Source: an uncultured bacterium
Lineage (GTDB): Bacteria > Patescibacteriota > Gracilibacteria > Absconditabacterales > Absconditicoccaceae
NCBI GenBank assembly: GCA_903953935.1
Contig: CAJBLF010000016.1
Coordinates: 1-35,684 of the forward strand
Reading direction: 5' to 3'
Length of the DNA: 35,684 nucleotides
Shown here: positions 1 through 8,407 of the stretch, in pieces
Position numbering within the stretch: the stretch's first letter is position 1
Layout of the letters: every line of letters begins with the position of its first letter
The notes under the pieces: model-generated
What the model was told of the DNA's origin: nothing
The model's input: the letters and a program-made list of their open reading frames with translations, nothing else
Database searches by the model: none
Translations under genes and position numbers: made by a program

Positions 1-37
1 ATAAATGTCAATAGTATTGTATTTATATACCATTACT

Positions 38-523
38 CTAATCTATAAAAATTCATGCTTGTATCAATTGTTTCTTTAGCTCTTCTTGATAGCTATCTCT
101 AGAAATTTCTTTACTGGAAAATACTATAGTTGTAGTTGGTTTTTTACCTACTATGTTTGCCATTTCTTGAATAGCTGTTTCAGCTCACGAACTCGCTTGT
201 GTACAAAAAAAAATGAGCGATGCAGGCAATTGTTTTTCGTACATTGTGAGATATGTTCTCACTGCCGCGGACATCGCAAAATCCCACACAGGAGTTCAAA
301 TACACACAATATCATAGTCAGATGGATTTGATATCATTCTTTGTATAGTAGTTTGTCTTTTTAGTGCAGCATCTCTTCCTGCCCTGATGTATCATAGTAA
401 TCATGCTCTGTTTTTGGTATCAACAATCTCTTCACCATCAGCACTGAGAAAATCGACAATAGAGCGTGCAAGTTTTTTTGTTATTCCTGTTCTAGAATAA
501 TAGACAACTAATATTTTTTTCAT
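38..523 (-). CDS. Flavodoxin-family protein
   Basis: A 161-residue protein that opens MKKILVVYYSRTG, the flavodoxin first beta strand followed by an FMN phosphate-binding loop (S-R-T-G near residues 10-13). A later strand reads DIVCIGTPVWDF, the usual second flavin loop region with an aromatic residue. Flavodoxins are cytosolic FMN electron carriers, and shorter relatives act as NAD(P)H oxidoreductases; the partner here is unknown. Five of its nine glycines are UGA, so the standard code would cut it into pieces. It ends in TAG and starts 20 bases after the dihydrofolate reductase stop on the same strand, so the two are probably cotranscribed. No Shine-Dalgarno sequence is visible. The family is fairly certain; the exact role is not. 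Confidence 0.8.
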
Positions 524-543
524 GAATATATATTTCAAATAAA

Positions 544-1008
544 TTACGTCTGTTTTCTTTTGTATACCACAAAATCCATTTCTTCTGTTTCTTCTCTTTC
601 TACCTCAGCAAATTCATGTTCAAATTCAGGAAAGCTTGTGTCTCATTCATAAGCCTTTTTTATTTCCGTCAAATAGATGACATCCGCTATTGGAAGAAAT
701 TGACGATAAATACTGGCTCATCCAATGATAAAAATCTGATCAATATTTTCTGATTGGAGCTGTTTCATCATATCTTCAATACTTGGATACCATTCCATGT
801 CTGCGACTGGTTGTTTAGATAGAATGATGTTTCTCCTATTGGGAAGTGCCCTACCTATTGAAACAAACGTATTGTATCCCATCACGACAACATGTCCGCT
901 CGTAACTTTTTTGAAATGCTGTAGGTCTGCAGAATAATGTCGAGGAAGCTTATTGTCTTTTCCTACAATCCTATTTGAAGCCATCGCGGCGATCATATTA
1001 ACTATCAT
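544..1008 (-). CDS. folA: Dihydrofolate reductase
   Basis: A 154-residue protein, normal for the family. It reduces dihydrofolate to tetrahydrofolate with NADPH in the cytosol and supports thymidylate and purine synthesis. The N-terminus MIVNMIAAMASNRIVGKDN matches the first strand and Met20-type loop. KLP..SADLQHF carries the catalytic Asp. VVVMGYNTF, SIGRALPNRRNIILS and QIFIIGG match the cofactor-binding segments. The Trp usual just after KLP is Arg here, and the common MGRKTF is MGYNTF. Two of the C-terminal-half glycines are UGA, including one in the conserved IGG pair. It is the first gene of a two-gene unit with the flavodoxin-like gene and has a promoter-like sequence upstream. Confidence 0.95.
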
Positions 1009-1046
1009 GCGATATGATTAAAAGATTAAAATAGTGAAATAGTAAA

Positions 1047-1074
1047 AGATTAGTTTTCCGGTCATATTTTTCAA
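1047..1074 (-). promoter_or_regulatory. Candidate promoter of the folA unit
   Basis: On the minus strand a -35-like TTGAAA (1069-1074) and a -10-like TAATCT (1047-1052) are 16 bases apart, giving a leader of roughly 30 bases before the folA start. It lies in the 147-base divergent spacer between folA and the plus-strand gene. Judged by eye only. Confidence 0.4.
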
Positions 1075-1091
1075 CATATAAAAAACTTCGG

Positions 1092-1119
1092 TTGCTTTTT
1101 TTCCTTGCTTCTGTATATT
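1092..1119 (+). promoter_or_regulatory. Candidate promoter for the IleRS C-domain gene
   Basis: TTGCTT (1092-1097) and TATATT (1114-1119) are 16 bases apart, about 37 bases before the chosen start at 1156. This is a weak match, supported mainly by its position in a divergent spacer. Confidence 0.3.
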
Positions 1120-1155
1120 TCAATACACATTTTATACCCTTATTTTTACTATTCT

Positions 1156-1776
1156 ATGACTACATCAGCTCAGGCACTTCTCAAAAAATACGGCGATATC
1201 ATCAAGGAAGAAGTAAACGTAAAACACATTGAAGAACTCGATGACTCCATAAAAATACAAAAAATATTTAAGCCTATTGGCTCTCAACTTTCTGCAAAAT
1301 TTGGGAAAGATACGGGAAAGATTATCCAGTATGGAAAACAAGGAAATATCAAAGCTACTGGTGATGGAAATATGATCATTTTCGATAACGAGTGAAATGA
1401 ATGGACATTAGAAAGCAGTGAATACGAGATAGCCTACGAAGGATTAGAGTGAAATACCACAGCAGTCGATCAAAACATAATAGCGAAACTGGATCTTGAA
1501 TTGACTCCTGAACTTGAGAGAGAAGGAGTTGCTCGTGAAATTTCTAGATTTTTGAATCAAATGAGAAAAGACGCAGATTATAGTGTGGATACTAAGGTTG
1601 TAATGTTCTTTTCCACACAAGACGAGTATTTGGCAAATATTATAAAAGAATTTACAGATTTTTTCAAACATGAGGCATTGATTTCTGATATACAATCTAC
1701 GGATACACCCGAAGGAAATATCGTTGCACTCTTTACAAGCAACGAATCGACTATAAACTTTGCACTAAAAAAATAA
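1156..1776 (+). CDS. Free-standing isoleucyl-tRNA synthetase C-terminal domain
   Basis: A 206-residue protein resembling only the extreme C-terminal part of isoleucyl-tRNA synthetase (the DUF5915-type region after the anticodon-binding helices). EEVNVKHIEELDD, KPIGSQLSAKFGKD, and above all DLELTPELEREGVAREI followed by FLNQMRKDADY match the usual order of motifs in that tail. There is no Rossmann core, HIGH or KMSKS motif, and the gene upstream lies on the other strand, so this is not the end of a frameshifted full gene. It may act in trans with a shortened IleRS encoded elsewhere, or be a remnant with another use. I chose ATG 1156 because an in-frame ATG at 1105 would add a hydrophobic stretch unlike the family. 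Three UGA glycines; TAA stop. Confidence 0.75.
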
Positions 1777-1790
1777 TTGAAATCTTTATG

Positions 1791-1896
1791 TCCCTTTATA
1801 AAAGGGAGAGGTATCCGTATTTACGAATGAGGGATTTCGTTTCGCACGATTTACATCCTCCCCCACTTCGTTGTTCTCCTCCTTTTTACAAGGAAA
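1791..1896 (+). repeat. Palindromic intergenic repeat, copy A
   Basis: A spacer element built of hairpin-forming blocks: CCCTTTATAAAAGGG, then GAGGTATCC, a GAGGGATTT block, CCTCC..CTTCG, and CTCCT..AAGGA. The same blocks recur in the same order, inverted, at 2381-2486. It fills the spacer between the IleRS C-domain gene and recX. It resembles the short non-coding palindromic elements scattered between genes in many bacterial genomes. Confidence 0.6.
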
Positions 1897-1936
1897 ACAA
1901 AACAACTAAAATCTTTTAATCTTTTTGTGAAAATTT

Positions 1937-2368
1937 ATGCAATGTTTTGACTATGCGCTTAAATACATCTATCGTTATCCCAAGACTGAAAAAGAGTTGA
2001 AGATTCAGCTCTATACAAAATGATATAATACTAAAGATATCGATCGAGCTATAGATGAACTTAAGAAAAAAAACTACGTAAACGATGAAATGTTTGCAGA
2101 AAGCTACATCAGAAGTGAAGTTGTAAACAAGGGAAAACCTGCCATTAGAATAATACAAAAACTCCAGCAAAAATGAGTCCCGCAAGAAATAATAAAGGAT
2201 CTTCTAAAAAAATATGAAAATGAAATGGGAGAAGGTATCTATGATAAAATCAAAAAAGATATCGCAGCATATAAGAAAAAAGAGGTAGATGGATTTGATA
2301 TCATCCAGAAATTAATGAGAAAATGATATAAATTAGCAGATATCAAAAGAGTTATTGAAAACAAATAA
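1937..2368 (+). CDS. recX: RecX family regulatory protein
   Basis: A 143-residue protein, typical size. RecX proteins are small, all-helical and made of three-helix repeats; they bind RecA filaments and limit recombinase activity. The opening DYALKYIYRYPKTEKEL is the characteristic 'al..l..r..te.EL' start. ELKKKNYVNDEMFAESYI matches the 'gyldD..fa..y' helix pair, and NKGKPAIRIIQKLQQKGV the second repeat. The C-terminus repeats the pattern (IIQKLMRKGYKLADIKRVI). Three glycines are UGA, two of them in the conserved KG turns. recA is not adjacent. Inverted intergenic repeats lie on both sides of the gene. Confidence 0.87.
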
Positions 2369-2380
2369 ACTGAAAGATGT

Positions 2381-2486
2381 TCCTCCTTTACTGGAAGGAG
2401 GTGCCGAAGGCGGAGGATTTTCGTAATCAGTATAAGCAAAATCCCCCATCCTAAAGGATACCTCCCTCTTTCAAATAAAGAGGGTA
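2381..2486 (-). repeat. Palindromic intergenic repeat, copy B (inverted)
   Basis: Read on the minus strand it shows the same block order as copy A: CCCTCTTT..AAAGAGGG, GAGGTATCC, GGGGGATTT, CCTCCGCCTTCGG, CTCCTT..AAAGGAGG. Identity outside the blocks is low. It occupies the recX-yebC spacer, and its hairpins could also end transcription. Confidence 0.6.
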
Positions 2487-2523
2487 CGTCTTATTTATCT
2501 TTAAATCCTTAAGTAATAAGAAG

Positions 2524-3276
2524 ATGGGAAGACGGCATAGTATCGCAGCTAGAAAAGCATCATGAGATGCAAAAAAATCACAAGCGTATGCAAAGGTAGG
2601 AAAGATCATTCAAATCGCAGCTAGAAAATGAGCTGATCCAAAAATGAATCCTGGCCTCGAACTTGCGCTCAGCAAAGCTAAACAATATAACCTTCCAAGA
2701 GAAGTGGTAGAAAAAGCAATTTTGAAATGATCTGGTCAATTGGAATGAGAAAATCTTGAAGAAATATTTTATGAGGGATATGGCCCAGAATGAATTGCAT
2801 TGCTTATAAAAGCACTTACGCCAAATACCAATAGAAGTGCAACTACTATCAAAAATATCATACAAAAACATTGATGAACACTAGGAGCAATAGGTTCTGT
2901 AGCATGGCAATTTAAAGAGCAAGGTGTTATTGTCATCGATGGTATCAGTGAAACCATACAAGATAAATGAAAGACCGTAGAAAGAGTTTTACCGTTGAAT
3001 AAAGATGAACTTGAGGAACGTGCTATGGAGCTTCCTATAGCTGATATTGAGGTAGATGAAAACACGGTCATTATCTATGTAGATAAAAAAGATTTTGCTA
3101 TTGTACAAAACGCACTTGAAAAATTTCACTATCATATGGTTGAATCAGATATCCAATTTATTCCAGAAAATATGGTAAAGCTTGGTGAAGAAGCCATGAA
3201 CAAACTCTATGCCTTACTTGATGCATTAGATGATGATGAAGATGTAGATCATGTTTGGCACAACCTTGGAAGCTAA
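2524..3276 (+). CDS. yebC: YebC/PmpR family protein
   Basis: A 250-residue protein of the YebC (DUF28) family, close to the usual 240-250. It keeps the N-terminal pattern: MGRRHSIAARKASGDAKK corresponds to 'HSKW.nik..Ka..DakR', followed by IIQIAARKGADPKMNPGL and AKQYNLPREVVEKAI. Domain two contains YEGYGPEGIALLI and NRSATTIKNIIQKHGGTLG, and QFKEQGVI follows. Family members bind DNA as regulators or, by more recent work, the ribosome to relieve stalling at proline stretches. Many conserved glycines (KGSG, YGPEG, HGGTLG) are UGA, strong support for the alternative code. The aldo/keto reductase gene follows after 19 bases. Confidence 0.93.
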
Positions 3277-3295
3277 TTTAGAATTTAGAAAAACC

Positions 3296-4162
3296 ATGGA
3301 ATATAAAATATTAACTGGAAATTTTAAAATTCCGGTTATAGGTCTTGGTACTTTTAAAATTGGCGGTTCTTCTACGGAACCGGATTTTTCTGAAGATAAG
3401 GAATCTATTCAAGCTATCAAAGATGCTATAGCATTATGATATTCACATATTGATACTGCAGAATTGTATGGAGCTACTCACACAGAAGAATTGATTGGTG
3501 AGGCAATAAAAGATTTTGAGAGATCAAAACTCATAATCACAAGTAAGGTTTATAAAACACATTTACATTATGACGATGTTATTACTTCATGTAAAAAGAG
3601 TTTAGAGAGACTGCAGACAGCATATATTGATATCTATCTCATCCACGCACCAAATCCAGAGATACCATTACAGGAAACAATGGAAGCATTAGATTTTCTT
3701 CTTGAACAAGGATTTATAAAACATATCGGCGTAAGTAATTTTTCTGTTGAACAAATGAAAGAAGCTCAAAAATATTCAAAATATAAAATCGCAGTCAATC
3801 AGATACCCTACAACCTAAGTGCAAGAAACGAAGATTACAAAGGAGGAGGATGTAGCGATATGGAATCTGAAATCATCCCGTATTGCCAAGAAAACGACAT
3901 ATTAGTAATGGCATACAGACCCATTGAAAGAGGATTTTTATTGCAGTCACATCCCCTGCTTGATACCTTATCTGTAAAATACGGTAAAACAAAAGCACAA
4001 ATCGCAATACAACGACTGATATCTAAAAAAAATATTGTTACCATATGTAAAGCCACTCAAACAGCACATATCAAAGAAAATTTGGGTGCGATGTGATGGA
4101 CCTTAGATAATGAAGATATAGAAGCATTAGACGCTACTCAGTTTGGAACACCCAACACATAA
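3296..4162 (+). CDS. Aldo/keto reductase
   Basis: A 288-residue NADPH-dependent oxidoreductase of the aldo/keto reductase superfamily, a TIM barrel. The catalytic tetrad is visible as D53 and Y58 (HIDTAELYG), K84 (ITSKVY) and H117 (IYLIHAPNP). IGVSNFSVEQM and QIPYNL are the conserved segments of later strands. RLISKKNIVTICKATQ corresponds to the cofactor-binding region, although the usual 'iPG' is absent. The substrate cannot be read from sequence; relatives reduce small aldehydes and ketones. I chose ATG 3296 because translation from 3251 would run into yebC and lacks family similarity. Its stop lies only 3 bases from the stop of the convergent gene at 4166, with no terminator between them. 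Confidence 0.9.
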
Positions 4163-4165
4163 GCA

Positions 4166-5701
4166 TTATTTACAAAGTCCTGCTTCAGAAAGCATCCTGT
4201 ATAACTCAAAGAGTTTTATGGTCTTTTTGTAATTACTAAGTGTAGGAAACTCCTTATCGAGATTTTCTATGAGGCCTTTCAACTCCCAAAGACTATCTGC
4301 ATAGGCTTTATCTATTTGAGTGACATTGGAAATCTTAACTATAGCGCTTTGTATCAAAGCTAATCCATCCTGAGTTGTGATTGGTTTATCTTCTCCCAAA
4401 CATTTATTCCCCAATACCTGAGCGATCTGATTTACCTCTTCTGTTGTTGCGCTTCTTCCATATACAACAATAGTTATCTTACCCTTATATTTACTATTGC
4501 TTACATCAGAAATAGTCGGTGATTTTATCTTATCAAATTCAAATCATTTGATAGCGAATATTGGTGGTAACTGTTTCATAAATTTCTTGAGATTTTCAGT
4601 ACCATTACTTCCAACGTTTGTACCAAGCAAATATCCGAACGTAGGAATGTTTCTATATCTTTCTCTAAATTTATAATAACACGCCTCATCAACATCATTG
4701 TCACATGAGATAATATTTTTAATCGTCTTATTGATAATACTATCATCTATCAATGTGTTTACACCACTATTGAAAATCCAATTATAGAGTGCATATCCTA
4801 TTACCTTATCTTGGTCTATCTTTCCAGTTTCTACAACTCCTGATCAAAATATCTTCCCATAATCAGCCTCCAATGTCTGTATTTCTTTTTGTTTATCTTT
4901 CTTAATTTCTCATCGAAGATAATAGAAGAACTCATTGATAAGTGAAATATTCTCTTTATTGGAAGTCATAGAAAGCTTATCTGATAACAACAAGAATGCA
5001 CGTTTGGAATTTGCAACAAAAGAAACGGTTATAGGCATACTAAAAAATCATTTATCATCTTCAGTAAATTCTCCTATATTCATATCAAGGATATCGTTTG
5101 ATTCATTATTATCACCCAGATTTTTGAAAAAATCTCCCCATTTCTGAAGCAATGTTATGTCGTTGTACGGATTATTCTCAAGAAATTTTATTCAGATAAG
5201 GTTAGTGTCGATTTTATCGGTATAATTTTCTTTCCATACATTGAGGGAAGGAAGATAGATATATTTTAGTAAGTACGTATAAGGTATCTGTAATGAATGA
5301 AGATAATCTGTATATTTATTTATCTCTGATTGGGTGTTTTTGTTTTCTTCTAAAAGATCTTTTATACTTTCCGTACTTTTGAGTATCCCCTTTATGTCTG
5401 GATCGCTCTGTAAAGCACGTATATCATATGTAGAAGTACTAAACAACTGACTAGATTTTGCATTGAGTAAGGTAATATCATTATATAGTTGCATACCGAA
5501 ATATATCGCTAATGCTGTTGTTACAACTGCTACAACAAGCATTACTTCTCCATTGTTTTTGTCTTCTCTGAAAAAATTCAAGAATCAGCGTGTATATTTT
5601 TTTATCACTATAAGAAAAGCATTTACCTTATCGGAATTTTTATCTCCTTGGTGGTTCTCTACGTTTTTATCAGCCATCTTTTTTGTCTCTTTATCTGTCA
5701 T
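4166..5701 (-). CDS. Large single-pass membrane protein, PilO-like layout
   Basis: A 511-residue protein of unknown family. A charged cytoplasmic N-terminus of about 50 residues is followed by one membrane segment (MLVVAVVTTALAIYFGMQL, around residues 53-71) and about 440 mostly polar residues predicted outside, beginning with coiled-coil-like stretches. One part (FSMPITVSFVANSKRAFLLL) faintly recalls the ferredoxin-like domain of type IV pilus PilO, but length and sequence differ greatly from PilO (about 200 residues). The gene begins 7 bases after the stop of the similarly built gene upstream, so both probably belong to one operon and one complex. Several UGA codons are joined in frame; TAA stop. 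The gene and its topology are secure, the pilus link is speculative. Confidence 0.72.
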
Positions 5702-5708
5702 ATGCGCA

Positions 5709-7136
5709 CTATGGCGAAGAAGTAAAAATAGGATCTACATAATCACTAATTTCTCTTTCTGATCCTTTCTGTATAGGAAGTACAAAATTCATTGTTGAAT
5801 TGTTTACATTGAACGTTGATGTTCCAATCTTTATAGTTTTCGGTGATATCTTAATAGATTTAGCATCGATATTTTCTGAAACCACAAATACACTCTGCTT
5901 AATTAGGTTTAATAAATTGCTAAGAATGAAGATATGTGGACTGATGATTCATTTTTTAATTAATGCAATCTCATCTTGTTTAAATGTATTCACATCGAGC
6001 GTAAAACTTATTTGCTTCTGTGTTGGATCATATCTCTTGAATGTAATAGAAAAACTTGGTAAATCTGTCTGTTCTAATTTTGTATCTACATAAAACATCA
6101 TCTTTTTGAAAAAATTAGTATCAAATGGTTTTTTCTCTTTATCTATAAGCGTATAATATCTATCAAAATCACCAACCAAATTACAATCATAATCTACTTC
6201 ATATGGATTAAGATAACAATTGTTAAGATATGTAACAATATCCTTTTCTCCTCTATCAGCCAATGTATGCATTTCAGTCTCGACGTCCGTAGGAGTCTTA
6301 CTAAGCGCGTTAGATAAACTAGAAACAAATGTTTCTAAATAGCCAAACACTTTGACTGCACTACTGAATTTTATGATTTCGAGCGATAATAGATATTTTT
6401 TTATAGAAGTAGAATAGTCCTGGTTCTCTAACATGTTATATAATTCCTCAGAGAAAAATCCGTATTTAGAAATATCTTCCTTGAGATTAGCAAGCTTCTT
6501 AGTGTTGGGGATGAATATATTTACAAATCTATTGAGTGCCTGTTGGAGAATATCTTTTTTCTGAATATAACTCAATCTTTTTTCATTGACTACTTTATCA
6601 ACATTACTCTCTTCTCCACTCCCCGCAATCGACAAGCCTATATACTGTTGATAATTACTAAGATTCAATGTTTGATCTACAAATTCTTGTCATTTTTTAT
6701 AATTATTTATATATTTTTGATAGTTTATATCTGGTATAGCTTGTGAAGCAAAATAGAGATATTGACTATAAAGACGCAATACTACAGATGTCGCACCCAT
6801 CAAAAGCATCACAATAAACGATATAATAAACATTTTCCAATAATTGGTATGATGTTTCATCATTTCTTTTCCTACAATCCCACTAGTACCCAATACTATC
6901 TCAGCCTTTTCTCATTCATTCCCTTGTTTTCCCATCTCGAGATTTTCTATTTTCACTTCTTCTTTTTTAGACAATAGACTCTCTTCAGCATTGAGTTTGG
7001 ACATAGGACTGAGTTCACCTGAACTAACTTCCAAATCCTGAAGCTTAAGATTCCCCATTCATCAAAAACCAGGTCCTGATGACCCTTGATTATTTGAGGC
7101 TATTGTTTGATTATCTTTTTCTTTTTGTTGTTCCAT
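5709..7136 (-). CDS. Large single-pass membrane protein, PilN-like layout
   Basis: A 475-residue protein of unknown family. Residues 1-90 are hydrophilic, with a Gln/Asn/Gly-rich start containing SSGPGFGGMGNLKLQDLEV. One membrane segment follows (MFIISFIVMLLMGATSVVL, near residue 100), then about 350 outside residues with helical stretches, ending in a strand-rich region and DYVDPIFTSSP. Two consecutive UGA codons encode the GG of GFGGMG. The start ATG 7136 is the first in a frame open back to the promoter, and lies about 25 bases after its expected transcription start. The partner gene at 5701 follows directly. The pairing recalls PilN-PilO inner-membrane proteins of type IV pili, but I see no sequence motif that proves it. 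Confidence 0.72.
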
Positions 7137-7167
7137 CGAGACCATATGAATAAAATCCCATAGATTG

Positions 7168-7196
7168 ATTATATTCAGAACTTTTAAAAAAAGCAA
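7168..7196 (-). promoter_or_regulatory. Candidate promoter of the two-gene membrane protein operon
   Basis: On the minus strand TTGCTT (7191-7196) and a perfect TATAAT (7168-7173) are 17 bases apart. The expected start of transcription is about 25 bases before ATG 7136. The rest of the spacer to 7350 is AT-rich and shows nothing else I recognise. Confidence 0.6.
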
Positions 7197-7361
7197 AAAA
7201 AAATGACTCTATAGGCATTTTTAATTGACAAATCAAATAAAAATGATGCTTTGCGGCCTGGTAAAAACCTAAAAAACCATATATTTTTTTAAAAAATATT
7301 TAATTTGGATATTGTAAAAAATATCGATACTTCAACTTTTTATTACGTTACGTCTCAAATA

Positions 7362-7391
7362 TAAAAAAAAACCGGGGCGAATCTCGTCCCG
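7362..7391 (-). terminator. Intrinsic terminator after the 7415 gene
   Basis: An 8-bp hairpin, CGGGGCGA/TCGTCCCG with one G-U pair and a 3-base loop, is followed on the minus strand by a run of about ten T. It ends the unit containing the two small unknown genes. Confidence 0.8.
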
Positions 7392-7414
7392 ATTGTAGTG
7401 GTATATACTATTTT

Positions 7415-7795
7415 TTACTCTTGTGCCGTCATACTGAAGCCCAGATGGTGTCTGTATTTTGCCGAATGCAATTTGTTTTGCAATTTCTGCATTGCTTCAG
7501 TGTCTCCAGCTAAAATATGATCTCTCCAATGCACCTTGATGACTTGACCCTCGATGACTACGATTGCCAAGATTCTCGAAAGGTCACGGAAACATTTTCT
7601 GACCAAGGTTTCCATGGTTTCAAACTTTTTGGTTTCGATACGATGTACCAAAGGAAATAAGTCTGAACCTATCACATGAGATAGTACTATCTTGAGATTT
7701 GCCGCATCATGCAATGTTGTTGCTAACACAGGCGTTGATCCCCTTTTGATTTCATTCTGGCCGAAATCACTTTCCAAATACAGTAAGACTTTCAT
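7415..7795 (-). CDS. Unknown 126-residue protein
   Basis: I do not recognise this family. It begins MKVLLYLESDFGQNEIKRG, has no signal peptide or membrane segment, and looks like a mixed alpha/beta soluble protein with a basic, His-rich tail (KLHSAKYRHHLGFSM). All six glycines are GGN and none is UGA, unlike most neighbours. It starts 12 bases after the stop of the 7808 gene and is followed by a strong terminator, so the two form a compact operon. The intact frame, tight spacing, promoter and terminator argue for a real gene. A nucleic-acid-related role is possible from the basic character but not shown. Confidence 0.65.
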   Translation of the reverse strand: MKVLLYLESDFGQNEIKRGSTPVLATTLHDAANLKIVLSHVIGSDLFPLVHRIETKKFETMETLVRKCFRDLSRILAIVVIEGQVIKVHWRDHILAGDTEAMQKLQNKLHSAKYRHHLGFSMTAQE

Positions 7796-7807
7796 ATTCC
7801 CGGATTT

Positions 7808-8242
7808 TTACCATTTTTTCTGGATGAATTCCATTGCTTCTTTTGAAGGTCTGGCACGTTGTGTGCTGTAATCCGTACAGAAATCGGAATCACATTGGCC
7901 AAGCTTATGAAGCAGTTTGTCAACCTTGGTAAAAAGCTTTTTAATTGATTGTCTTGTTTCTTTGTCAAATCTAATAGCTTCGTCCTGAATACTCAAGAAA
8001 ACGGCTTTTTCGATGATTTCCATACTTATTCCAATTTCATTGGTAAGTTGGTGTTTTGACATTTTCAAAGCGATATATTTTTCGCCTTTTTTTTTGTCTT
8101 TACTTCTCGCGAAGCGAACAAGAGTACGGTTAACAGATATAATGCTTGTTTCTACGAGGTCTTTCAATGATTCAACATCGAAGTGAAACCCTACATTAAT
8201 TTCGTTCCCATACATAACAGAAACAACGATTGGTGTGTACAT
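7808..8242 (-). CDS. Unknown 144-residue protein
   Basis: No family recognised. The first half is strand-like (PIVVSVMYGNEINVGFHFDV), the second helical and charged, with several Lys/Arg clusters (RSKDKKKGEKYIALKMSK). No signal peptide or membrane segment is seen. Two Cys occur close together near the C-terminus (CDSDFC). All five glycines are GGN, with no UGA. It is the first gene of a two-gene unit with a clear promoter about 45 bases upstream and precedes the 7415 gene by 12 bases. Possible explanations are a recently acquired pair or strong expression with avoidance of UGA. Confidence 0.65.
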   Translation of the reverse strand: MYTPIVVSVMYGNEINVGFHFDVESLKDLVETSIISVNRTLVRFARSKDKKKGEKYIALKMSKHQLTNEIGISMEIIEKAVFLSIQDEAIRFDKETRQSIKKLFTKVDKLLHKLGQCDSDFCTDYSTQRARPSKEAMEFIQKKW

Positions 8243-8285
8243 AATTTTGGTGTATTTGTAATGATTATTTTTTTGTTTGTTATTT

Positions 8286-8315
8286 ATCTTATATCTATTT
8301 TATATAAAATGTCAA
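8286..8315 (-). promoter_or_regulatory. Promoter of the 7808-7415 unit
   Basis: On the minus strand a perfect TTGACA (8310-8315) and TAAGAT (8286-8291) are 18 bases apart; an overlapping TATAAG gives 16. It lies about 45 bases before ATG 8242. Confidence 0.65.
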
Positions 8316-8326
8316 CACTTACTTTT

Positions 8327-8336
8327 CACCCGAATG
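8327..8336 (-). promoter_or_regulatory. Degenerate copy of the CACCCGGGTG box
   Basis: On the minus strand CATTCGGGTG matches 8 of 10 positions of the palindrome seen at 12169, 15746, 15800 and 18644. It sits 11 bases upstream of a TTGACA hexamer, similar to the other promoter-linked copies. It is the weakest member of the set. Confidence 0.3.
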
Positions 8337-8351
8337 TACAGCTAAACAAAC

Positions 8352-8379
8352 AAAAAAAATCCTCACTTTTGGAAGATTT
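8352..8379 (-). terminator. Intrinsic terminator after the FemAB-like gene
   Basis: On the minus strand AAATCTTC/GAGGATTT form an 8-bp stem (one G-U pair) with a 7-base loop, followed by a T run. It lies 29 bases after the stop at 8408. Confidence 0.65.
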
Positions 8380-8407
8380 TTATAAAATATATCTTTTGAT
8401 TATCCTT

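Noticed and set aside
1009-1155. T-box or other aminoacyl-tRNA-sensing leader before the IleRS domain gene
   Set aside because: The spacer is short, has only a weak AAC-TTCG-GTT hairpin, and lacks a T-box sequence or specifier loop.
1791-2486. Composite transposon carrying recX
   Set aside because: The flanking elements are about 100 bases and non-coding, with no transposase or target-site duplication visible.
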